A DNA stretch of 64,000 nt from Pseudomonadales bacterium (GTDB taxonomy: Bacteria; Pseudomonadota; Gammaproteobacteria; Pseudomonadales; DC-out160). The position numbers and the translations under genes are program-made. The notes beneath the pieces are model-generated. The model did no database searches. It saw only the letters and a program-made list of their open reading frames with translations, and was not told where the DNA came from. This document shows positions 8,392 to 15,233 of the stretch, in pieces. The stretch lies in NCBI GenBank assembly GCA_019090455.1, contig JAHRWA010000029.1:1-64000 (forward strand), read 5' to 3'. Position 1 is the first letter of the stretch; each line of letters starts with the position of its first letter.

Positions 8392-8740
8392 AGTTTTCTG
8401 TCCACCAGAAAGATTTTTTGTCTACTAGAAAAAGTCGTTGTTCGCTAGAGAAAATCGCTGTTCACTAGAAAAGTTGATAGAAATGACGCTCGTTGAGAGC
8501 AGGTGACTTCAGTCAATTGTTAAGGGCGTTGTCTAGGAAAGGGGGCAGATTGTATCAGAAAATGAGCAGTAAGTTTTAAGGAATCCGCTGTTTTCACTCG
8601 CTGGTATCTGTAGTCAGGCAATGTGACTAAGGGAATGTACTCAGTTATGATGCACGCCAACGAAAATACAGGTATTTATCAATTTCAATCCGTTGATCGA
8701 ATGGATAATGCAACGAACCATCAACTTAATGGGAATCACA
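8392..8740. other. Intergenic region between tauE-like and enoyl-CoA hydratase genes
   Basis: No gene was seen. The left part is the 20-bp repeat array at 8400-8479. The remainder up to the hydratase start has no clear promoter, hairpin or ORF with family similarity. Confidence 0.5.
8400..8479. repeat. 20-bp tandem repeat, four copies, abutting the tauE-like start
   Basis: Units start at 8400, 8420, 8440 and 8460: gtccaccagaaagatttttt, gtctactagaaaaagtcgtt, gttcgctagagaaaatcgct, gttcactagaaaagttgata. The period is exactly 20 with about 65-75 percent agreement. The unit nearest the gene supplies GGTGGA, the only SD-like bases before the start at 8391. Confidence 0.85.
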
Positions 8741-9505
8741 ATGAAAGAAATAGCGGGCATAATTTACGAGAAGAAAGGTCATATCGCAGTGATGACTTTA
8801 AATGAACCGAAAAAACTCAATGCACTTAGCGCCAATATTTGCGAAGGCTTAGAGCAAGGCTTCAAAGAGGTTGCACAAGATGAAGATGTGAGAGTCGAAG
8901 TGATTACGGGAGCCGGTGATAAGTCTTTTTGCGCAGGTGCTGATATTAGTCGACTCAAATCAGAGCCGGTTTACATAAAAGCATTTTTGGATAGTGTGCT
9001 GGAAACCTTAGCGATTGGTGAACGTTGTCCTAAGCCCGTAATATCCGCAGTCAATGGGTTTGCTTTTGGCGGTGGTTTTGAGCTGACCCTAGGATCTGAT
9101 TTTGTGATTGCATCTGAAAAAGCGAAATTCGGTGTGCCAGAAATCAATCTGGGTTTGTTGCCTGGTTTTGCGGTTGTACGTTTGGGCGAAATCGTGGGCC
9201 GACAGAAGGCCAAAGAGATGAGTATGGTGGGTGATGCTATCAGTGCTCAGGAAGCTAAGGATTTAGGTTTAGTATTAGAAGTGGTGCCTCATGAAGAGGT
9301 TGTGGATCGGGCCATGGCGCTGGCGGAAAAGATTGCATCAAAACCACAGCTAGCAGTGCAATTGGCTAAATCTATGTATAACCGTTATCTCGGCGGCGAA
9401 GAAATGAATTACGCCAAAGACGCAATGCCTTTTCTGTTTATGAATGATGATAGCAAAGAAGGAATCGCTGCGTTTTTGGAAAAACGTAAACCGAACTTTT
9501 CTTAG
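8741..9505 (+). CDS. Enoyl-CoA hydratase/isomerase family protein
   Basis: Crotonase-fold enzyme, 254 residues from the ATG at 8741. Beta-oxidation hydration or a related isomerisation is the likely reaction. Oxyanion-hole segments are clear: CAGADISRL after the first half and NGFAFGGGFELTLGSDF. The second catalytic Glu region is KFGVPEINLGLLPGF. The frame is open further upstream from a TTG at 8693, but MKEIAGIIYEKKGHIAVMTLNEP matches the usual crotonase N terminus and GGGA lies 7 nt before that ATG. It is monocistronic, with unrelated genes around it. Confidence 0.9.
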   Translation: MKEIAGIIYEKKGHIAVMTLNEPKKLNALSANICEGLEQGFKEVAQDEDVRVEVITGAGDKSFCAGADISRLKSEPVYIKAFLDSVLETLAIGERCPKPVISAVNGFAFGGGFELTLGSDFVIASEKAKFGVPEINLGLLPGFAVVRLGEIVGRQKAKEMSMVGDAISAQEAKDLGLVLEVVPHEEVVDRAMALAEKIASKPQLAVQLAKSMYNRYLGGEEMNYAKDAMPFLFMNDDSKEGIAAFLEKRKPNFS

Positions 9506-9531
9506 GTTTAGGTTTAGGTTTAGGTTTAGGC
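9502..9531. repeat. TTAGGT hexamer repeat at the stop codon
   Basis: Four perfect TTAGGT units are followed by TTAGGC. The hydratase stop codon TAG (9503-9505) is part of the first unit. Confidence 0.95.
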
Positions 9532-9570
9532 TTACGCTCTTCCTTTTGTTTTTGTTCATGTTCCTTCGAT

Positions 9571-10341
9571 CTAGCCTGATACTTTAGATTTTAAGCGGCG
9601 CATGCCAGAAAGCCAACGGTCATAATCGTTGGTTTTTCTTTGCAGATAAGTTTCGACTTCGGGGTGAGGTAGTATCAAAAAGCCTTCCGACTCCAGTCCT
9701 TTGATCACCGCATCGCATAATTCACTGGGTTGTATCACTCCATCCCTAGACGCTACGTCGGCGCTGTCATCCATGGCTTGTAACATGGGGGTATCAACTC
9801 CCTGTGGGCATAATATGGAGACTTTAATGCCTTGGTCTCCGTGTTCAATTGCTAAACTTTCAGCAAAGCCCACTGCTGCGTGCTTTGTTACGCTATAGGG
9901 CGATGAGCCTATTTGACTTAAGAGCCCTGCGGCAGAAACAGTATTTAATATGTAGCCCTCACCGCGTTTAATCATATTGGGCAGTGCAGCTCTGGCGGCT
10001 AGAACATGGGCAAAGACGTTTATTTCCCACATTTTTTGCCATACCTCATTGGCGACTTCAGTGCCGCCTTCGAGAAGTATGCCGGCATTACAGCAGAGTA
10101 GATCGATGTGACCGTTGTGTGCTTCTGCTGTGGTGATTAAGTTTTTCACTTGATCTTCGTTTGAGACATCGGTGACTATGGGTATCGCACCTATCTTCTC
10201 AGCGACGCTATTGAGTTTTTGTTCGTTAATATCGGCAATAAAGACGGCCTCTGCACCTTCATTAATAAACCGTTCTGCGAGGGCTAGGCCGATTCCGCTG
10301 GCGGCACCAGTGACGACAATGACTTTATTTTTGACGAACAT
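9571..10341 (-). CDS. Short-chain dehydrogenase/reductase
   Basis: Classical NAD(P)(H)-dependent SDR of 256 residues. Cofactor motif TGAASGIG near the N terminus, NAG in CCNAGILLEGG, catalytic Ser in NTVSAAGLLSQ and YSVTK for the Tyr/Lys pair. The frame continues upstream to 10488, but MFVKNKVIVVTGAASG at 10341 is the family-like N terminus and AAGGA lies 7 nt before it. The chosen start also leaves 132 bp for divergent promoters with the ATP-grasp gene. It oxidises or reduces an unknown alcohol or ketone. Confidence 0.9.
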   Translation of the reverse strand: MFVKNKVIVVTGAASGIGLALAERFINEGAEAVFIADINEQKLNSVAEKIGAIPIVTDVSNEDQVKNLITTAEAHNGHIDLLCCNAGILLEGGTEVANEVWQKMWEINVFAHVLAARAALPNMIKRGEGYILNTVSAAGLLSQIGSSPYSVTKHAAVGFAESLAIEHGDQGIKVSILCPQGVDTPMLQAMDDSADVASRDGVIQPSELCDAVIKGLESEGFLILPHPEVETYLQRKTNDYDRWLSGMRRLKSKVSG

Positions 10342-10473
10342 TTCCAATTCCTTTTTATCATTCGGCGATGGTGTTTTTCTGTTATTAATCCTGCGCGAAC
10401 TTGCTGTTTTATTTGGTAAATGCGATATTGAAATGGTAACCAATAATCCGTTAACAATGAAAGAATATCTATT

Positions 10474-11637
10474 GTGAGTTTTTCCCATAGCCTATCAGAG
10501 TTTGTGTGTTTATCCGATCTCTATGTATCGGATGTATGTGCAGAGGGTGTGCCTAATGCGGCTCTATTAGCGGAATATCCGTCCTCTAACAGCAGCGAAA
10601 CTCAATTCAGAAATACCAGTCAATTTATTATTCATGACCCCTATCCGCCTCCCGCTAGAGAGTTGCTTAAGATCCTGGGGCCTCATCATTTTATGTGTGG
10701 CTGGGGGGATCGTATTTCTGTCTCTTCTGAAATTCAGCCGCCGAATGTGCTCACTCAGCATTGGGAGGATATGTTAGGTCAGCCAGGACATGTTAGATGG
10801 AAATCGTTTGATCTTGAAAGCCGTTATATTACCTTGTTTCCTTTTGAGTCAATTCCGGCAGAAAAACAAGTTGTCGATCCTAAAGTTTTATATCGGTTAC
10901 ATTCTAAAGAGACAATTGCAAAAATAGACTGCCCCCAAGCGGGAGTTTTAGATGAGCCTCGTATTCCTTGCATCATTAAGTTGAGTCATGGCTACGCCGG
11001 TACCGGAAATTATTTCATTCAAAGCCAAGGTGATTTAATAGAGGCTCAACAAAAGATAAAGAAAAACTGGCCCGGCTCAGTAACGGTCATTAATGAGCTT
11101 GTTGGTGATATCGCTAATGACTATTGCGTCCAGTTCTACGTTGATTTAACCGGTGCCGTCACATGGTTGGGCGTTACGGAGCAATTGTTTAGTCAGGATA
11201 AACGTTGGCAGGGGGGGACGTTTATTGGAAAGCAGCAGGATTTGTTATATTCACAATTGGCAGCGATAGTTGATACGGTAGCGAGCTACTTGTATCAGTC
11301 TGGATATTTTGGAGTGGTGGGAGTTGATATTCTGCGGGATAAAAAGGGCCAATTGTTTTTAGTGGACCTAAACCCTAGGCTCAATGGTTCGACACCGTTT
11401 TTACACGCTTCACGCCAGTTCTTGCGGCAAGGTTATACTGAGGGTGTGTATGTACCCAGTGTTAGTTTGAGTGGAACTCTGGAAGAGGTAATAGCGAAAG
11501 CTGAAGATATAAAAGGTGCGAAAGTAATGATACAAAGTGCCTACGAGCTATCAGATAAAAAGCAGACGACTTGCCATGTTTCGATTAACGCTAGTTCTCT
11601 CAAGCGTTGCTATGAGATACTAAATTCTTTGAATTAA
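10474..11637 (+). CDS. ATP-grasp domain protein of unknown substrate
   Basis: A 387-residue protein with an ATP-grasp fold in its second half: a lysine-bearing strand in PCIIKLSHGYAGTGNYF, the segment VINELVGDIANDYCVQFYVD and the Mg-binding pattern FLVDLNPRLNGSTPF near the C terminus. ATP-grasp enzymes ligate a carboxylate to an amine or thiol through an acyl-phosphate. The N-terminal third (to about residue 140) is not recognised and contains HHFMCGWGD. GTG is the first start in this frame; its ribosome site is weak, so the start is uncertain. It is followed after 40 bp by a small BRCT-like protein, apparently in the same operon. No peptide or biosynthetic partner genes are nearby. Confidence 0.8.
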   Translation: MSFSHSLSEFVCLSDLYVSDVCAEGVPNAALLAEYPSSNSSETQFRNTSQFIIHDPYPPPARELLKILGPHHFMCGWGDRISVSSEIQPPNVLTQHWEDMLGQPGHVRWKSFDLESRYITLFPFESIPAEKQVVDPKVLYRLHSKETIAKIDCPQAGVLDEPRIPCIIKLSHGYAGTGNYFIQSQGDLIEAQQKIKKNWPGSVTVINELVGDIANDYCVQFYVDLTGAVTWLGVTEQLFSQDKRWQGGTFIGKQQDLLYSQLAAIVDTVASYLYQSGYFGVVGVDILRDKKGQLFLVDLNPRLNGSTPFLHASRQFLRQGYTEGVYVPSVSLSGTLEEVIAKAEDIKGAKVMIQSAYELSDKKQTTCHVSINASSLKRCYEILNSLN

Positions 11638-11647
11638 TCGATTTTGT

Positions 11648-11661
11648 GCCCGTTATCGGGC
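11648..11661 (+). other. Small intercistronic hairpin
   Basis: GCCCG-TTAT-CGGGC lies between the ATP-grasp stop and the AAAGGA ribosome site of the BRCT-like gene. It has no T-run, so it may adjust message stability or translation rather than end transcription. Confidence 0.5.
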
Positions 11662-11677
11662 TAAAAGGAATGATGAA

Positions 11678-12055
11678 ATGTCCGCAGTCAAACCAAAAAT
11701 TATTCTTCAGTTAAAGTCCAGCTTGAGTGGCGAAAAAATATCGGCAATGTCGGATGCTGATGCTAAAAATGCCGTGCAACAGATGAGGGATGAAAGGGCA
11801 AAAGACGGTAATTTACAAATTTCCTTTTCAGGGTTTAATGCTAGCAAGAAGAAAAGACTGGCGAATGCAGCTCGAAAAAATCAATTCAAGGTTGCGGTGA
11901 GTGTGACAAAGGAGCTTGATTTCTTGGTTGTGGGCAACTCTATCTCTACACGCGATAAATTAATCGAAAAAGCGGCAGAGCAGGGGGCACAACTGCTGTC
12001 TGAAAAACAGTATATTTCAATGATTGAATCGGGGGTGACTGTCAGTTTGGTATAG
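11678..12055 (+). CDS. Stand-alone BRCT-like domain protein
   Basis: A 125-residue basic protein. The segment from about residue 45 to 120 reads like a BRCT domain of the NAD-ligase type: a buried strand (ISFSGF), a helix with KKKRLANAARKN, a turn and strand FKVAVSVTKELDFLVVGNS, then STRDKLIEKAAEQGAQLLSEKQYISMI. This parallels the family pattern S-V-(S/T)-K-x-T-D-x-L-V-x-G...K-x-x-K-A-x-x-x-G. Stand-alone BRCT proteins in bacteria bind DNA ends or other proteins. This one follows an ATP-grasp gene with AAAGGA before its ATG. The assignment is by pattern recognition, and remote similarity could be accidental. Confidence 0.6.
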   Translation: MSAVKPKIILQLKSSLSGEKISAMSDADAKNAVQQMRDERAKDGNLQISFSGFNASKKKRLANAARKNQFKVAVSVTKELDFLVVGNSISTRDKLIEKAAEQGAQLLSEKQYISMIESGVTVSLV

Positions 12056-12088
12056 ACAAAAAAATGTTTTTATAAAATTATATTGTTT

Positions 12089-12652
12089 TTATGACAGCTC
12101 CTCATGTCGGAAACAAACCGTGGTGTGGTCATTTACCATTCCTGCTGCTTGCATAAAGGCATAACAAATCGTACTGCCGATAAACTTGAATCCGCGTTTC
12201 TTCAAATCCTTCGCCATCGCATCGCTTTCTGGGGTAGTTGTTGGCGTGCTTTTTAGGTGCGTCCAGCGGTTTTGAATAGTCTTTCCGTTGACGAAGGACC
12301 AAATGTATTCATCAAAGGTTTTAAATTCTTGTTGTACCTCTAAAAATGCCGTTGCATTGCTGCGGATTGAATAAAGCTTAAGACGATTTCGAATAAGGTT
12401 CGTATCTTGTAGTAATTTTTCAATTGTTTGATCTTTCATTCGAGAGACTTTGAGCGGATCAAAATTCTTAAACGCTTTGCGATAATATTCTCTTTTCTTC
12501 AGTACTGTTATCCAACTTAATCCCGCTTGTTGCCCTTCCAGGCATATGAATTCAAATAGCAGTCTATCGTCATGTATTGGTACGCCCCACTCGAGATCAT
12601 GATAGTCGATGTAGAGTAGGTCTTCGCCTGGCCAGGTGCAGCGTTGCTTCAT
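12089..12652 (-). CDS. tag: DNA-3-methyladenine glycosylase I
   Basis: Base-excision enzyme that removes 3-methyladenine from DNA. The 187 residues cover the whole Tag family. N-terminal KQRCTWPGEDLLYIDYHDLEWGVP contains the zinc-site Cys and His, the helix-hairpin region is LEGQQAGLSWITVLKKRE, and the C-terminal zinc ligands are in VNDHTTVCFRHEE. The frame begins at 12664, but MKQRC at 12652 has GGGAG upstream and is the conventional start. It overlaps the intergenic space after the alcohol dehydrogenase gene by a few bases, so the two are likely co-transcribed. Confidence 0.95.
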   Translation of the reverse strand: MKQRCTWPGEDLLYIDYHDLEWGVPIHDDRLLFEFICLEGQQAGLSWITVLKKREYYRKAFKNFDPLKVSRMKDQTIEKLLQDTNLIRNRLKLYSIRSNATAFLEVQQEFKTFDEYIWSFVNGKTIQNRWTHLKSTPTTTPESDAMAKDLKKRGFKFIGSTICYAFMQAAGMVNDHTTVCFRHEELS

Positions 12653-12668
12653 TTGAACTCCCATTAAT

Positions 12669-13646
12669 CTAACCTGTTATGTCGAGTAATATTTTCAATT
12701 GCTGCTTATCTTGACGCCGGCAATGTTTTAAATGTTCGAATGCGGAGACACCTTCCGTTAACGTAAATTCTTTATCAATTAAAGTTTCAATATCTTTTGC
12801 GTTAATTTCGTTTTTCAAGTAATTGATAGCGCGAGGGAATGGTCCACAGCGGGAGCCTACAATTTGAATTTCATTGACAACGAAAATGGTCGCATCGATG
12901 GACAGTGGAGTGGGGTAGGTGCTCTTTAATACTAGTTTTCCGCCGGGTTTGATGAGTCTCAAAGCACTGTCAAAGCCGGAGGCATTGCCGGTACATTCGA
13001 TGACGACATCGAAATATTGAGGGTAAAGTTCTTCGGCTTGATCGGTAGAATCAATACTGTCTGGTAAACGCGAGAGTTTTTCTGGGTACTTACCCAATAC
13101 GACTAAATTGTCAGTTTTTGTCTTAATCACTCTAGCGATGAGTTGGCCCAATTTACCGTCACCTATGACAACGGTGCGATGTTCGGGATTGATATCTATT
13201 TTTTCAATAATATCGAAGGCGGCTGCCAAAGGTTCAATAAACGTCGCGACGCTTGACGATAAGTTTTCAGGAATGACGTGAAGGTTTTCCACGGGTAAGG
13301 TGACATACTCTGCAAAAGCGCCTGGATGCTCTCTAATGCCGAGCACCTTTCGTTCGGAGCAGTGCTTTTTACCGACGTTTATGCAGCTATGGCATTCGCC
13401 GCAGGCAATGTTGATTTCCCCGGCGACTCTCTTTCCAATCAGATGGCTAGGTCCTGTTTCTACTCTACCGACAAATTCATGCCCAGGGATGCCACGAAAA
13501 TCGTATAGTCCACTCATGAGTCCGGTGTCAGTGCTACAAATTCCGCTGTAAAACACCTTAATCAACGCTTCGCCGGGGCCGGCCACTGGTATTGCCAAAT
13601 CTGTTCGTAGTTTGATATCACCATTCTCGAGCCATAGTGCTTTCAT
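12669..13646 (-). CDS. Zinc-dependent medium-chain alcohol dehydrogenase
   Basis: MDR-family NAD(P)-dependent dehydrogenase, 325 residues. Catalytic zinc ligands are expected in GICSTD and GHEFVG, and the structural zinc cysteines are in ACGECHSCINVGKKHC. The Rossmann segment is VVIGDGKLGQLIA, a slightly altered GxGxxG. The family oxidises secondary alcohols or polyols such as sorbitol or threonine; the substrate is not known here. It lies just upstream of tag on the minus strand. Confidence 0.9.
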   Translation of the reverse strand: MKALWLENGDIKLRTDLAIPVAGPGEALIKVFYSGICSTDTGLMSGLYDFRGIPGHEFVGRVETGPSHLIGKRVAGEINIACGECHSCINVGKKHCSERKVLGIREHPGAFAEYVTLPVENLHVIPENLSSSVATFIEPLAAAFDIIEKIDINPEHRTVVIGDGKLGQLIARVIKTKTDNLVVLGKYPEKLSRLPDSIDSTDQAEELYPQYFDVVIECTGNASGFDSALRLIKPGGKLVLKSTYPTPLSIDATIFVVNEIQIVGSRCGPFPRAINYLKNEINAKDIETLIDKEFTLTEGVSAFEHLKHCRRQDKQQLKILLDITG

Positions 13647-13839
13647 CAGAAATTCACCTTTGATAATTTTGTGGTAGACCGATAGCGATTGGGTTGATCA
13701 CTGCTTGGTTTTTGGTCGTTGGATGTATGGTTAACGATTTGTTTGATTCATTGTTTGTTGTTGATCGGTAGTGGATATTAATGATTAGATGACGGTAATG
13801 AAATGATTTATTTGTTTGATATAAAAAAAGGTTTTACAG

Positions 13840-15138
13840 ATGAAGAAACTAATCACGCCACAGGCTACGATCAATGTCCAAGTGCTGCTAACAGGTAATG
13901 AGCTAATGAGTGGCGTTACCACCGATTCCAATTCGGCCATGATTGCCGAGAAGCTTTCAACCATAGGGATGGCGTTATCTCGAAAGGTGACCATTGGTGA
14001 CGATATGGATGTGTTAGTTCAAGAGATGGAGGCATTGTCGCTCAATAGCGATGTTCTTTTGGTGAACGGTGGTTTGGGGCCAACCATTGATGATTTGACT
14101 TCGGAGGCTGTGAGCAAATTGATTGGTAAACCGTTAGTCGTAAATCAACAAGCGATCGCGCATTTGGAAAGCTGGTGTGAAGCGAGAAGTTACCCGCTAA
14201 ACCAAGCCAATAGAAAACAAGCATTCCTGCCTGAGGGGGCTAAGGTGATTGCTAACGCGGTGGGCAGTGCTGTGGGTTTTTCAGTGAAATGGAATGATTG
14301 TGTTGTTATCTGTACGCCGGGTGTTCCTAGTGAATTACGAGTTATGTTGGATAGAGAGATTTTGAAATTGTTAATGGAGGACTTTCCTAATGCGGTGGCC
14401 CCTTCTATTACTCGATTGCAGTTATTTGGTTTAGGTGAGTCCGGATTGCAACAATCTATATCTGACGATTTTCCTGATTGGCCTGCCAATGTCGAAGTGA
14501 GCTTTAGAGCAGGCGTACCCACCTTAGAGCTAAAACTGACGACATTCACCGAGGAAGACGAACCCGAGAAAGAACTTTGGAAAACGAAGCTCTTACTGAA
14601 TATAGGTGATTATGTCGTGGGCGAAGGTAGTACCGATCTTCAAACTGAAGTCGTGGCATTGTTGGCGGATCAAAATAAAACATTGACCACAGTAGAATCC
14701 TGCACCGGCGGATTGATCGCGTCAAAAATAACGGAGGTGCCGGGGGCATCAGCGGTTTTTCAGGCGGGTTTCGTGACGTATTCAGATGACATGAAAAATC
14801 AACTGGTGGGGGTTCCTGATTCCGCATTCAAGGCCAATGGAGCCGTTAGCGAAGCGGTGGTGAGAGAGATGGTCATAGGAGGATTAAAGATTAGTGGTGC
14901 CAATTTTGGTGTTGCCGTTTCAGGTATCGCAGGGCCTGACGGAGGAACTGATTCTAAACCGGTAGGGACAGTTTGGATTGCGTGGGGCAGTGACGATAGG
15001 ATCTATACCCAGAGGTTGGTGATCGGTAGAAACCGTAAGTTATTTCAGCTTATGGTTAGCGCGATTGCTTTAGATTTGATTCGGCGACTTCTGTTGAATA
15101 TACAGGAGCCGCCGGTGTATTTTTCTACTTATCAATAA
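13840..15138 (+). CDS. cinA: CinA-family protein, nicotinamide-nucleotide amidase
   Basis: Two-domain CinA protein, 432 residues. The N-terminal MoCF_biosynth-like domain has LLTGNELMSG, the acidic turn NGGLGPTIDD and CTPGVPSELR. The C-terminal PncC domain from about residue 265 carries the amidase signature ESCTGGLIAS with Ser287, then SGIAGPDGGTDSKPVGTVWIAW. PncC deamidates NMN to recycle the NAD by-product, and the N domain in some CinA proteins hydrolyses ADP-ribose. AAAAAAAGG precedes the ATG. The gene is isolated, convergent with the RND exporter, and not beside recA here. Confidence 0.93.
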   Translation: MKKLITPQATINVQVLLTGNELMSGVTTDSNSAMIAEKLSTIGMALSRKVTIGDDMDVLVQEMEALSLNSDVLLVNGGLGPTIDDLTSEAVSKLIGKPLVVNQQAIAHLESWCEARSYPLNQANRKQAFLPEGAKVIANAVGSAVGFSVKWNDCVVICTPGVPSELRVMLDREILKLLMEDFPNAVAPSITRLQLFGLGESGLQQSISDDFPDWPANVEVSFRAGVPTLELKLTTFTEEDEPEKELWKTKLLLNIGDYVVGEGSTDLQTEVVALLADQNKTLTTVESCTGGLIASKITEVPGASAVFQAGFVTYSDDMKNQLVGVPDSAFKANGAVSEAVVREMVIGGLKISGANFGVAVSGIAGPDGGTDSKPVGTVWIAWGSDDRIYTQRLVIGRNRKLFQLMVSAIALDLIRRLLLNIQEPPVYFSTYQ

Positions 15139-15198
15139 AACCTAAATAGAAAAAGCCTTAATAGGTAGAACCTAAATAGTCAGAACTTAAGTTAATCC
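15139..15198. repeat. 15-bp degenerate tandem repeat, four units, after cinA
   Basis: Units at 15139, 15154, 15169 and 15184: aacctaaatagaaaa, agccttaataggtag, aacctaaatagtcag, aacttaagttaatcc. The first begins at the cinA stop. Confidence 0.7.
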
Positions 15199-15233
15199 CG
15201 CTTTTAGACATAGTCTCTAAAACTGGATTAACT
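15190..15233. terminator. Hairpin between convergent cinA and RND gene
   Basis: Outer arms agttaatcc / ggattaact and inner arms ttttaga / tctaaaa form a 44-base imperfect stem-loop. Its right arm contains the RND stop codon. It has no long T-run, so termination is only suggested. Confidence 0.5.

Noticed and set aside
9502..9531. Telomere-type sequence marking a linear replicon end
   Set aside because: Only five units, internal to a gene-dense region, with normal genes on both sides.
10342..10488. N-terminal extension of the SDR gene at 9571
   Set aside because: The extra 49 residues have no SDR features, while the ATG at 10341 has a good ribosome site and normal N terminus.
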